NCBI GenBank assembly: GCA_001302245.1
Contig: LGYU01000014.1
Location: 186,001-250,000 of the forward strand
Direction: 5' to 3'
DNA from: Chitinophagaceae bacterium PMP191F
Lineage (GTDB): Bacteria; Bacteroidota; Bacteroidia; Chitinophagales; Chitinophagaceae
DNA: 64,000 bases
In this document: piece by piece, positions 36,963-45,901 of the stretch
Numbering within the stretch: position 1 is the stretch's first letter
Layout of the letters: every line of letters begins with the position of its first letter
The notes under the pieces: generated by a model
What the model saw: only the letters and a program-made list of their open reading frames with translations
Database searches by the model: none
Told to the model about the DNA's origin: nothing
Position numbers and translations under genes: made by a program

Positions 36963-37994
36963 TTAGTTTTTCTTTTTCAGTGAAGAGGCTCGTACAATCA
37001 GGTCGGCCCTTAACAAAATGGTATTGGTTGCAGTAATGTTGGCCGTGCCATTCAGGTGATTGATCAGTTGCCTGGCAGCAAGTTCGCCCATCTGGTAACC
37101 GGGATAATTTACTGTGGTGAGATTGGGTTCAATAACTGTAGAAACGGGATCGTTGTTAAAACCAATAAAGGCAATATCATCGGGAATGCGTAGTCCCGCT
37201 TGTTTCAATGCCAGCATACAACCCACAGCGCAATTGTCATTGGCAACAAAAACACTATCCGGCAAGGTTTCCATCTGCAGTATCTGGGCAGCGGCTGCTA
37301 CACCTGCTTCCTGGCTCAGGTTGCTGATGATCAGTAACTTTTCGTCAAAGGGAATATTGTATTCAGCCAGCGCGTCTTTATATCCCTGCAAGCGATCTAC
37401 GTATACATTACGTCGTGGTGTAGCCGTAATATGTACAATGCGTTTACAGCCTTGCTCAATCAGGTGCACAGTAGCCTGGTAAGCGGCTTTGCGGTTATCA
37501 ATCAAAATACTGGTGCTGACATTCTCTCCCGCCACACGATCAAAAAAGATGAGAGGAATATTCCGTTTCAGGAATACATCAAAATGATTAAGATCTTCTG
37601 TGTCATATGCAAGTGATACCAGTAACCCGTCCACGCGGTTGTTGAACATGGTTTTGGCGTTGGCCATTTCCTTGGCAGCAGATTCTGACGACTGGCTGAT
37701 GATAAGATTGTACCCGGCATGGTTGGCAATGTTTTCAATACCTGAAATTACGCTGGACATGAAATAGCTGTTGAGCCTGGGTATAATAACACCGATAGTA
37801 TTTGTTCGCTGAATGCGGAGGTTGCGTGCAAAGTGATTGGACCGATAGCCCATTTCTTCTGCGGCTTCAGCAATTTTCTTCTTGGTTTTTTTGCTCACAA
37901 CGGGGTCATCTTTCAACGCACGGCTTACAGTGGCGATGGAGATATTCAGTTTGCGTGCAATATCATAAATAGTCGTCTCTTTTTGCTTTATCAT
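36963..37994 (-). CDS. LacI family transcriptional regulator
   Basis: 343 residues. N-terminal LacI helix-turn-helix at about 8-55: TIYDIARKLNISIATVSRALKDDPVVSKKTKKKI. Then the hinge (FARNLRIQRTNTIGVIIPRL) and a periplasmic-binding-like sensor domain (DGLLVSLAYDT, PLIFFDRV, SVFVANDNCAVGCMLALKQAG, IAFIGFNNDPVST). In this locus it takes the place of the more usual hybrid two-component or SusR regulators of Bacteroidota glycan loci. The two near-identical palindromes before susC are the obvious targets. Ligand probably a xylan-derived sugar; inferred. Confidence 0.93.
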   Translation of the reverse strand: MIKQKETTIYDIARKLNISIATVSRALKDDPVVSKKTKKKIAEAAEEMGYRSNHFARNLRIQRTNTIGVIIPRLNSYFMSSVISGIENIANHAGYNLIISQSSESAAKEMANAKTMFNNRVDGLLVSLAYDTEDLNHFDVFLKRNIPLIFFDRVAGENVSTSILIDNRKAAYQATVHLIEQGCKRIVHITATPRRNVYVDRLQGYKDALAEYNIPFDEKLLIISNLSQEAGVAAAAQILQMETLPDSVFVANDNCAVGCMLALKQAGLRIPDDIAFIGFNNDPVSTVIEPNLTTVNYPGYQMGELAARQLINHLNGTANITATNTILLRADLIVRASSLKKKN

Positions 37995-38081
37995 ACGAGG
38001 GTGTTGCTCACGTATCGTAAAGCTATAAAAAATATGTTACAATGGTGAACGGGTGGTTGCTTTTAACAAGTCTGTACTATA

Positions 38082-41000
38082 TTATTTTACAATCAGCTTC
38101 TCTATCTTCTTACCAGCTTCGGTATATATGTTCAACAGGTAAGTGCCTGCTGTAAGGTTATATACAGGCAGAAAGAACCGCGTGCCCTGTACTGAAAGGG
38201 ATTTCAATATTCTGCCCTGAATGTCTACCACCTCCAGACGGTAACTGTTGGATGAAGTGGTAATGATAACATGCGCCGGAGCTGAAACCGGGTTGGGATA
38301 CAGCGATACCACCAGGTCTGATTCATCACCATTTACTTTACGTACGTACGAGTATACAAACTTACCATCCTTGTCAAGCATCTTCAGGCGATAGTAATTC
38401 ACTGGTAACAGTTGTTTATCTGTAAACCTGTAATCGGTAGCATTATTGCTATTGCCTGCTGCCAGTACCTCTCCGATGGCAGTAAAACGCGTACCATCAC
38501 TGCCTTTTTCAATAATGTAGCGGTCGGTATTGGTTTCCTGTAATGTTTTCCATTGCAGCAACGCTGTGTTCTGCTGACGTGCAGCGATAAAATAATCCAG
38601 CACCTGTGGCAGTGCCTGGCTTTGCGTGGTGCCGCCACCATTGATCCAGAATTCTGAAAAATTGCTTACCTGGTATTCTGCATAATAGCCATTGTCATAA
38701 GGAATGATAGATACATCGCTGCGTGGTAAAAGGAAATGATAGCTACCGTTCATATTATCACTGAGCGTGCCGTTCTCTTCTGTCGGTGCATTGCTGTATT
38801 GCGTAATGCCGGCTGCATAAGCATCCACCGGAGTGGTACAGGTAGCGCAACCGGTTGCATTCAGCAGCTTATTCATTTCACTGTTCAGGAAATAAAATCG
38901 TACTGATATATTACCGGTAGGCGCATTGGTTGGCTGAATTACAATGTTCCTGTCGAGGTAATATTGTTTATTACCACTGAACCGTATTGTACCTGTGTTG
39001 AAGTATACTTTCACGGTTGTATTACCCAGGTCCTGTCCGTTGGGATTAATAGATACTACGCGGTTGCCACCTACGTTGAAATGGATCCAGTTGTTGTCTT
39101 TTACAGTTTGGGTAAGTCCGCTGGTAACATCAGCACCGCTGTATACTGCAGCTTTGTCAAATACGTGTATATCATCAATGCCAATGCCTTCGTAAGTAGT
39201 ACCCGGATCGCTGCTCATTACAATACGGAAACAGATCTTGGTGGGTTTTACAGGTACATCAATGCTAGATACATGCCATTTGGTATCAGAAAGTTTCCAG
39301 GTTTGTTTCGCCGCATAATCATACCAATTGGTACCATTGCCAACGGAGCCCAGTTTGATCCAGTTAATGTCATCCAGCGAATATTCCACCCAATGCTGGT
39401 CGCAATCACAATTGTCTTCCATACTGAAGATATGGCTGAATGAAAACACGGGTTGTGCAAGACTGCTGAGATTGAAACAAGGTGAATACAGGTAAGACAA
39501 TTCACTATTGTTATAAGTGCCTGTAAGACTGGTAAACCATCCTTTGGCACCACTTGCGGCTTTATTGATGATCGTTTTTTGAGGTTTGCCCCATTGCCAG
39601 GAAGTATTGATGCCATCTGTATACCAGTAGCCATCACTGGTTTCAAACTTCTCCAGGTAAGGGAAAATGCTGATCACCGGTACGGTATTGAAAGAGATTT
39701 CCGGTAAGCTGTCATTATTTTTATAATTGTCTCCGCTGTACTGAACCCATGCGCGCATGGTGTACGACTGGAATGCAGCCATGTTGGCTGTAGCAGTGAA
39801 TGTGTATGTTTTGATCTGTCCTGCGGTCAGCGAACCTATATTTTCAGTAACGGTGGTGTTGTTTATACGGTAACTGGCAAATACATTATCGAGTGTGGAA
39901 GTGCTGTAATTTTTTACGACAATGCTTATCTGTTCGGTGGCCGACAGTTGACAGATACCGCTGGTAACAGGTGCTGCCAGCGACTGGATACCCACGTCAT
40001 TGCTGGAGCGTGTAAGAATAATATCATCGAAAGTGTACCCGTCATCCAGGTTACCATCTGGTATTACTGAGTTGGCAGAGGTGAAACCCTGTTGCCCGAA
40101 TTTTACCTGGAAGCTGCTGCTGATTGTTTGCGCAGGAACAGCAGCAGACAATATTTCTGTAATGTTAATGCTGGGTGCAGCGCGGTAAATACCAAAATCA
40201 GCAACATTGGCCGGCAGGGTAAAAACCGGCAGCCATGCGGCCTGGTCATTACCTCTTATCCATACCTGGTTGCCCGGTAATACAAAATCAACACCCTGGT
40301 TGCGATAGTAAAAATCGAACCACAACTGGTCTGTGGATGTATAATTTGACAGGTTGAATGTACAGATAAGGCTATCAGATGTTGATACAGCGCTATTGCT
40401 TACCTGGTCAAGTGTAATACTACGGTTGCCGGAACGTGCAAAGCCGCCGTTTACAAAAGTGCGCAAACGTGCGTTGCTACCGGAAACCGTGAAGTCGCAA
40501 CGGTCAAGCCCGTTAAGACCCATTGTGGCACTGGTATAGGATTGCGGTATACCTGTTTCAAAACTTTCGGTATAGGAAGGGGTCAGCACCAGCGGATCGT
40601 TGGCCAATGTTTTTACCACGGTTACCAGTGTATCGTTCAGGTGTCTTGTATCATTATTGTAAGTAACCCATGTTTTAATAGTATAGGTACCGGTAGCCGA
40701 AAAATTATATGCTGTAGAAAATGTGTACAGATAAGAAGAGGCATTGTTAATAACCTGCGAACTGGTTTCGTTCACCACACTGCCTCCATTTACCTGGTAA
40801 GAAACTGTAAAGTTCCCGGAAGAGTTAACATTGCCCAGGTTGCGGATATTGACCTTTATATATTGGCTGCCGGGTTGGGTGGAAGTGAACATGCGGCCAT
40901 TTTGTGGCCCATACAATGAATCAAGGGTAAGGTCATGATCAAATGCGCCGGCAGCACAGGTGCCAGAGTTGGGAATAATGTTTTGCGCCAGGCAACGACG

Positions 41001-43382
41001 GCCAGGTGTTGTTCCGTTCACGGCGCGTACTGCCAGCCAGTAACGGGTTTGTGTGTTCAATCCCTGCAGCAGGTAATTTGTACTGGTGGTATTGGCAATA
41101 ACCTGCATGGTATCACCTTTCATCATCATAATATCGTACGATGTGGCACCGGTAACAGCACCCCAGCTTAGCTGTGCATAACCGGGGCATGCGGCAGAAA
41201 GCGTAAGAGTGGGCACTCCCAGTATAGAGAAGGTGAAATCACTCTGGTCAGAATAGCTGGTGGTATTACGGGTAACGCGTACCAGCGCATTGGAAGTAAC
41301 AGTAGCAGGTACTGTCCATGTATAGGTGCGGCTGGTAGAAGGAACATTGTTGCTGATCACCGTCCAGCTTGCACCATTATCGGTTGAATAATCAATGGTA
41401 AATGTATTGCTGTCACCGCCATAAGCGCTCCAGCGGATATATTCGGTTTCATTGGGCACCCAGGTTTCATTACCAAAAGGATATTCAACGGTAACATTGG
41501 GGCTAATGATCTCATAGGTTACCACATACTCCTGCGGTCCAATGGGAACATTGGAGCCTTTGATAGTCACTGTATAATTGCCGGCAGGTGGTGTATTGAT
41601 GATCACCTGCTCCACATTATTTTTTCCGTCAACTCCTTCTGTAGCTATGTTATTTACGGTAGCTGTAGATGCGTTCAGTATAAGCGGATAATGTACTGTG
41701 CCGCCGGGCATGGTGACAGTAAGATCAAGATTATTGACCAGCGCATTGGCTGCGCCGGGCATGGCAGCAGGGTCATTCCAGTACAGCATTACCTTTAACT
41801 GGTAGGTGCCGGCCGGCATACCGGTAATGGTATGGGTATTGGTGCCGCTGTTGTTCACGGTGTTAATGAAATAGCGATTGCCTTCCATGGCCTCTACTGC
41901 TTTGCGTGCATTGAGCATGCCAAAACCATAGGTAAAATCAGGACCGAGATTACCAAGATCATCGGCGCTGTTACAGGCCAGGGCTTTGATCAATGCTCCT
42001 TTAGGATTGGCACCGGCGTTTAACTGCCGATAGCGCTCATACAAAAGTGCCAATGACCCTGTAACTGTTGGACTTGCCATACTGGTACCATTGGATGCAC
42101 CGTAAGTATTGTTAACATAGGTAGACATGATAGCCGTACCGCCTGCTACAATTTCCGGTTTGATCCTGCCATCTTTCACTGGTCCGCGACCAGAGGTGTA
42201 CCAGATATTATAATTATCAAGATTGTTGATATTACCAACTGTCAAAACATTTTTACCACTTTGAAAGCCTGACTTTACAGTAGAAAATGAATTGGGGTAA
42301 GGTGCGCAAGTAATATTGCCTTCGTTACCGGCAGCAAACACATGCAGTATATTAGGGTAAGTGTTCAGTTGTGCATCTGCATAATAGCTCAGAAAATCAT
42401 ATTCTCCCATACCGGCACATCCGCTGAGGCTGGATGTATACGAGTTATTGGTCAGGGCCATATTATAATCTGATATGTAGGTAGGTGTATTTACCAGTAT
42501 ATCGCTGAAGTACTGGCTGATCAGGGTGCTTCGCGGGGCCATCCCTTTATACATAGGATTGATAATGCCACCGCCACCAACTGTGCCGGTAGTATGGGTA
42601 CCATGTGCAGCCGGTGTTACGGGAGTGCGGTTGATTAAACGTGTGCTGTAATCAATATGGGTACTGGGGTCGCTGTTATCGCCCACACCTACTACTACAT
42701 TTTTACCTTGCAGGTTCCTGGTTTGCGGAGCACTTAGTGCATGTATGCCATGCGCAGCCTGGTTGTTATAGTTCAGTGCCACATCCTTTAAAGCCTGTTC
42801 ACCAATAAAACTTACAAAAGGCAGAGCAGCTATTTTGCGGATCACATCCGGGGTAGCATCTACAAAAATGATATTGGAGGGATGTATTTTGGTATTAGCG
42901 GGAGAGGCGCCTGCCTGCCTGATCGCCTTCATTACTTCTTCGCGTGAAACATTGCCAAAAAAGCTTACCCCGATTGTTTGCGACTGCAATGCAGAAGCAC
43001 GGGCAGCCAGTTGGGGAGAGAGCTTTGCCGATGAATCCATATTGTACACCCCGGCCACCTGGTATTGTTTCAGGTTGCTCAGTGGTATGTTAGCCGGTAC
43101 TTCAGCCAGGAATGCATTTCCTGGTACATAATCATAAAGTTGTACGCCAGAAGCAGTAAGTTGTTTTTTAACTTCGGAAGAAGGCAATTCTCTGAACTGT
43201 AATAACAGGTAACGTTTGCCAGGCAAAGCGATACGGGCTTTTGCCGAAACAACAGTATCCTGTAAAATAAGATTGTCTGTACCTGTAAATGTGCCGGACT
43301 TAAACTGGATAGCGGGAAGCTTTTGTGCAGTAGCATACAGAGAGAATATTGCAAAAGCAAACAGCAGGTAAATTTTGTTCAT
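38082..43382 (-). CDS. Giant subtilisin-like serine protease (S8) with T9SS sorting domain
   Basis: 1766 residues from the ATG at 43382 (a TTG two codons upstream is possible). Signal peptide MNKIYLLFAFAIFSLYATAQ. A propeptide-like region spans about 25-200. The S8 domain has VGVGD with Asp235, HGTHTTGTVGG with His260, AGNEG with the oxyanion Asn353 and GTSMASPTVTGS with Ser434. A P-domain-like beta sandwich, a fibronectin III domain (WGAVTGATSYDI), two CARDB-like repeats, a jelly-roll/MAM-like domain (GIGIDDIHVFD) and the T9SS type A domain (LYPNPVSAPAHVIITTSS to KIEKLIVK) follow. Exported by the type IX system; PorU and GldJ of that system are at the right edge. Likely an extracellular protein-degrading enzyme. 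Confidence 0.92.
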   Translation of the reverse strand: MNKIYLLFAFAIFSLYATAQKLPAIQFKSGTFTGTDNLILQDTVVSAKARIALPGKRYLLLQFRELPSSEVKKQLTASGVQLYDYVPGNAFLAEVPANIPLSNLKQYQVAGVYNMDSSAKLSPQLAARASALQSQTIGVSFFGNVSREEVMKAIRQAGASPANTKIHPSNIIFVDATPDVIRKIAALPFVSFIGEQALKDVALNYNNQAAHGIHALSAPQTRNLQGKNVVVGVGDNSDPSTHIDYSTRLINRTPVTPAAHGTHTTGTVGGGGIINPMYKGMAPRSTLISQYFSDILVNTPTYISDYNMALTNNSYTSSLSGCAGMGEYDFLSYYADAQLNTYPNILHVFAAGNEGNITCAPYPNSFSTVKSGFQSGKNVLTVGNINNLDNYNIWYTSGRGPVKDGRIKPEIVAGGTAIMSTYVNNTYGASNGTSMASPTVTGSLALLYERYRQLNAGANPKGALIKALACNSADDLGNLGPDFTYGFGMLNARKAVEAMEGNRYFINTVNNSGTNTHTITGMPAGTYQLKVMLYWNDPAAMPGAANALVNNLDLTVTMPGGTVHYPLILNASTATVNNIATEGVDGKNNVEQVIINTPPAGNYTVTIKGSNVPIGPQEYVVTYEIISPNVTVEYPFGNETWVPNETEYIRWSAYGGDSNTFTIDYSTDNGASWTVISNNVPSTSRTYTWTVPATVTSNALVRVTRNTTSYSDQSDFTFSILGVPTLTLSAACPGYAQLSWGAVTGATSYDIMMMKGDTMQVIANTTSTNYLLQGLNTQTRYWLAVRAVNGTTPGRRCLAQNIIPNSGTCAAGAFDHDLTLDSLYGPQNGRMFTSTQPGSQYIKVNIRNLGNVNSSGNFTVSYQVNGGSVVNETSSQVINNASSYLYTFSTAYNFSATGTYTIKTWVTYNNDTRHLNDTLVTVVKTLANDPLVLTPSYTESFETGIPQSYTSATMGLNGLDRCDFTVSGSNARLRTFVNGGFARSGNRSITLDQVSNSAVSTSDSLICTFNLSNYTSTDQLWFDFYYRNQGVDFVLPGNQVWIRGNDQAAWLPVFTLPANVADFGIYRAAPSINITEILSAAVPAQTISSSFQVKFGQQGFTSANSVIPDGNLDDGYTFDDIILTRSSNDVGIQSLAAPVTSGICQLSATEQISIVVKNYSTSTLDNVFASYRINNTTVTENIGSLTAGQIKTYTFTATANMAAFQSYTMRAWVQYSGDNYKNNDSLPEISFNTVPVISIFPYLEKFETSDGYWYTDGINTSWQWGKPQKTIINKAASGAKGWFTSLTGTYNNSELSYLYSPCFNLSSLAQPVFSFSHIFSMEDNCDCDQHWVEYSLDDINWIKLGSVGNGTNWYDYAAKQTWKLSDTKWHVSSIDVPVKPTKICFRIVMSSDPGTTYEGIGIDDIHVFDKAAVYSGADVTSGLTQTVKDNNWIHFNVGGNRVVSINPNGQDLGNTTVKVYFNTGTIRFSGNKQYYLDRNIVIQPTNAPTGNISVRFYFLNSEMNKLLNATGCATCTTPVDAYAAGITQYSNAPTEENGTLSDNMNGSYHFLLPRSDVSIIPYDNGYYAEYQVSNFSEFWINGGGTTQSQALPQVLDYFIAARQQNTALLQWKTLQETNTDRYIIEKGSDGTRFTAIGEVLAAGNSNNATDYRFTDKQLLPVNYYRLKMLDKDGKFVYSYVRKVNGDESDLVVSLYPNPVSAPAHVIITTSSNSYRLEVVDIQGRILKSLSVQGTRFFLPVYNLTAGTYLLNIYTEAGKKIEKLIVK

Positions 43383-43741
43383 CAGCAATTTTTTTTATCC
43401 CTTCCTTGTACAATGGAGCATCAATTCAGAGAGGAGCACGTACTATAAAAATAAAAACGTTTTATATCAATCGTATATTATGTACAACTCTTCGCATAAA
43501 TATTTCACTGACATAGAAAGGGTAACTGAATGAATTGGTTTTCAAAGTGATATTAGCGAGCTAAATATCAATAAATTTATTTATACGACTGGTCGGAGAG
43601 GTAAGGCCAGATTCATTTTTGCATGTAAAACTAAAAATCCGGTACAGCTTTTTATGTATTGTCTCCGAAAAACCAACTGATGGGGGTATAACCCGCAGGT
43701 AACAGGTCGTAATAACCGGCCCTGTTAAGTTTTGGAATGGA
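43383..43741. other. Intergenic region before the S8 protease gene
   Basis: 359 AT-rich bases between the response regulator stop and the S8 protease start. It must hold the protease promoter. No ORF, repeat or recognisable regulatory site was found. Confidence 0.5.
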
Positions 43742-44446
43742 TTATGCGCGTGATGCAACAGGTGGAGCGGGGGCTTCTTCTTTATTACGCAGGTTGACGG
43801 CAGTGGTAAAACCTACATTATACATCCGCAATTGCTCTACCAGTTCTACTACATTCGATATACGTAGTTTATCAAAGATCCTTTTTTTGTAAGTACTTAC
43901 AGTAGATAGTTGCAGGTTTAACGTTTTGGCAATATCAGCCAGGCTGATGCCCTTTGCCATCAGTTGCATTACTTCTGCTTCCCGGTCTGAAAGGGTTAGC
44001 AAAGGATGCATCTCAATGGGTTTACCGGCAGTAAAATCATTCAGCAGGTGTTGCTGTACAGCATGACTGATATATTTCTTACCATCTACCAATACCGTTC
44101 GGATAGCATTGCGGATTTCCTGTTCTGATGCATGTTTCATCAGAAAACCATCTGCACCGGCCTGCAGGTAATGCAGTGCAAACAACTGTTCGTCGTAAGA
44201 AGTAAACACAAGAATTTTAACAGAGGATTGGCGCACGCGGATGGCGTTGATCATTTGCAGATTATCACCGCCCGGAATATTAATGTCAAGTATCAGCAGG
44301 TCATACGACTTGTTTTCGAGATGCAGTAATGCCTGGTTAAATGTTTCTGCTTCCTGTACTTCTATATCGAATAAGATTTCGCGAAGGAGCAGGGTAACTC
44401 CGTAACGGATTATGGCGTGGTCATCGGCAACTAAAATGCTATTCAT
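43742..44446 (-). CDS. Two-component response regulator, NarL/FixJ (LuxR) type
   Basis: 234 residues from the ATG at 44446 (MNSILVADDHAIIRYG); the open frame extends upstream to 44512 but the receiver domain begins at this ATG. Receiver domain about 1-120 with acidic residues DD (8-9), phospho-acceptor Asp54 (LLILDINIPGG) and the Lys of FLMKHASEQEI. LuxR helix-turn-helix at about 150-215 (LTLSDREAEVMQLMAKGISLADIAKTLNLQLSTVSTYKKRIFDKL). Alone, with no histidine kinase next to it, so its partner is elsewhere. Response regulators of this kind in Bacteroidota often control adhesion, protease or biofilm genes; the neighbouring S8 protease is a candidate target. Confidence 0.92.
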   Translation of the reverse strand: MNSILVADDHAIIRYGVTLLLREILFDIEVQEAETFNQALLHLENKSYDLLILDINIPGGDNLQMINAIRVRQSSVKILVFTSYDEQLFALHYLQAGADGFLMKHASEQEIRNAIRTVLVDGKKYISHAVQQHLLNDFTAGKPIEMHPLLTLSDREAEVMQLMAKGISLADIAKTLNLQLSTVSTYKKRIFDKLRISNVVELVEQLRMYNVGFTTAVNLRNKEEAPAPPVASRA

Positions 44447-44940
44447 GGGTATTGTTTCTAGGTAACAGGGTATAATAGGTTTCACAAAAATTTCGGGGAG
44501 TGCACGCGGCATGGGCTTTTCTCGGGAATCTGTGCATCATTGAAAACAGGTGTAATATAGGGGTTTTCGCTTATATCGGAAATCCCGGGAGTAACAAAAA
44601 AATAATTTTCGTGTGCTGTGTATAAGCAGCAACGCATGCAAACGATTGCAATCGATCGTAAATTTACGATGGACTCATGCAGGTGATGGGGACGTAGTAT
44701 TGCTGGCAATTGATGGCCTTGAGTGAAAAAGTAGTGTACCGGTCAGGCTCCCGTGCTTCTGTAGCGTAAAATCAGGAACATTGCCTAACGGTGTTCGCAT
44801 GTGTTTTTCTTTGGCAAAAAAAACTGTAATGGCTGTTTGTGAATGCTGTTATTATTGTTGCTGCAGTATAGTGATCAGTGGCAGGTAGTCCTTATTTACA
44901 CTCCTGGTAGCCCGTAATATAGGTTGCTAACAACCATTAG
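44447..44940. other. Intergenic region between response regulator and cys operon
   Basis: 494 bases with no supported ORF. It contains two adjacent perfect palindromes at 44643-44670. The cys operon control elements begin at 44941. Nothing else was recognised. Confidence 0.5.
44643..44670. repeat. Two adjacent perfect palindromes, possible operators
   Basis: CGATTGCAATCG (44643-44654) directly followed by ATCGTAAATTTACGAT (44655-44670). Both are exact inverted repeats. They lie about 200 bases upstream of the response regulator gene and 300 bases before the cys promoter. Confidence 0.5.
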
Positions 44941-44957
44941 TCTACTGGTTTTGTAGA
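44941..44957. promoter_or_regulatory. Sulfur-regulon palindrome, copy 1 (cysH upstream)
   Basis: TCTACT-GGTTT-TGTAGA, one mismatch from the shared form YCTACT-N5-AGTAGA. It lies about 54 bases (five helical turns) upstream of copy 2 and 30 bases before the minus-7 element. Confidence 0.65.
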
Positions 44958-44986
44958 AAAATTTTTCATAATCTGCGGTTAATGGC

Positions 44987-44994
44987 TATATTTG
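44987..44994 (+). promoter_or_regulatory. Minus-7 promoter element of the cys operon
   Basis: TATATTTG, an exact match to the Bacteroidota TAnnTTTG element, giving an RNA start near 45001. No good TTG minus-33 element stands 19-21 bases upstream, which suggests an activated or weak basal promoter. Confidence 0.6.
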
Positions 44995-45011
44995 CCTACA
45001 GTTTCAGTAGA
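44995..45011. promoter_or_regulatory. Sulfur-regulon palindrome, copy 2 (at cysH transcription start)
   Basis: CCTACA-GTTTC-AGTAGA, one mismatch from the shared form. It begins directly after the minus-7 element and covers the predicted start of RNA, so a protein bound here would block transcription. Confidence 0.7.
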
Positions 45012-45022
45012 CTATTTATACG

Positions 45023-45088
45023 ATGCAATTTACTACTACGATAAAATTTCTCCGCATGTTGTGCTTTAACAAGTGTTGTTGTTGTTAA
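45023..45088 (+). CDS. Cysteine-rich leader peptide of the cys operon
   Basis: A 21-codon frame starting with ATG at 45023, about 22 bases after the predicted RNA start, and ending with the codons for CFNKCCCC and a TAA stop (45086-45088). Four cysteine codons in a row (TGT x4, 45074-45085), plus a fifth at 45062-45064, directly before an operon that makes the sulfide for cysteine is the classic layout of an attenuator peptide: ribosomes stall when charged Cys-tRNA is scarce. A hairpin overlaps the Cys codons (GCTTTAACAA at 45063-45072 with TTGTTAAGC at 45082-45090). Poly-cysteine upstream ORFs that regulate sulfur genes are known in mycobacteria. Expression here is not proven but chance is an unlikely explanation. 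Confidence 0.75.
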   Translation: MQFTTTIKFLRMLCFNKCCCC

Positions 45089-45157
45089 GCTGATCTTCTC
45101 TTTCCGCTTTGTTTGTTTTTACCTTTTTTTATCTGGTTCACAGAACAATAAAGTACA

Positions 45158-45874
45158 ATGAGCTCAACACTTGTTAATCATCTTGCAGAGTTAGCCTACC
45201 AGTCTGATAGACTAAATACAGGCGATTTCCTGGCCTTGCTCACGCGGCAGTTTGCAGGAAAAGTAACTTTTTCCACCAGCTTCAGTTATGAAGATCAGGT
45301 GATCACTCATGAAATTGCCAGCAGGCAACTGCCTGTTACCATTTTTACGCTGGATACCGGTCGCCTGTTTCCCGAAACCTACTCTGTGTGGAATAATACC
45401 CGCGAAAAATACAATACTCACGTTCAGGCATACTACCCCGATTATCGCCTGCTGGAAGAGTTTATTTCAGAAAAGGGGCCCAGTGCGTTTTATGAGTCTG
45501 TAGAGAACAGGAAGCAGTGCTGCTATATTCGCAAGGTCGAACCACTAAAACGTGCGCTGCAGGGATACTCTATCTGGATAACCGGTTTGCGCGCCGAACA
45601 TTCACCCGATAGAAAATCGCTTGCCCAGCTTGAGTGGGATGAAAGTAATCAACTGATCAAATATCACCCGCTGCTGCACTGGACAAACGATGATGTAAAG
45701 CAGTATATCAACAAACACAATGTGCCCTATAATATCCTGCACGATCGTGGTTTTGTAAGTATCGGCTGTGCACCCTGTACCAGGGCTGTAAAGCCGGGGG
45801 AAGATTTTCGTGCAGGACGCTGGTGGTGGGAAGATGCAGCCAAAAAAGAATGCGGGCTGCATGTGCATAGTTAA
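45158..45874 (+). CDS. cysH: Adenylylsulfate (APS/PAPS) reductase
   Basis: 238 residues. PAPS reductase fold with TFSTSFSYEDQVITHEI (P-loop-like PP motif), FTLDTGRLFPETY and the C-terminal catalytic KKECGLH, whose Cys attacks the sulfur. It also has CC (KQCCYIRKVEPL) and GCAPCTRA, the four cysteines that bind a [4Fe-4S] cluster and mark enzymes that use APS directly. This agrees with the absence of an APS kinase (cysC) here. Reduces APS to sulfite and AMP with thioredoxin as electron donor. First structural gene of the cys operon, 69 bases after the leader peptide stop. Confidence 0.95.
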   Translation: MSSTLVNHLAELAYQSDRLNTGDFLALLTRQFAGKVTFSTSFSYEDQVITHEIASRQLPVTIFTLDTGRLFPETYSVWNNTREKYNTHVQAYYPDYRLLEEFISEKGPSAFYESVENRKQCCYIRKVEPLKRALQGYSIWITGLRAEHSPDRKSLAQLEWDESNQLIKYHPLLHWTNDDVKQYINKHNVPYNILHDRGFVSIGCAPCTRAVKPGEDFRAGRWWWEDAAKKECGLHVHS

Positions 45875-45901
45875 CACATTACAAAATTTCAAATTGTTTT
45901 T

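Noticed and set aside
37995-38081. A LacI half-site (TTACA near 38038) before the lacI gene as an autoregulatory operator
   Set aside because: Only one five-base arm is present, without the palindromic partner seen at the susC operators.
43561-43758. Small minus-strand ORF between the response regulator and S8 protease genes
   Set aside because: No similarity, no start support and it overlaps the end of the response regulator gene.
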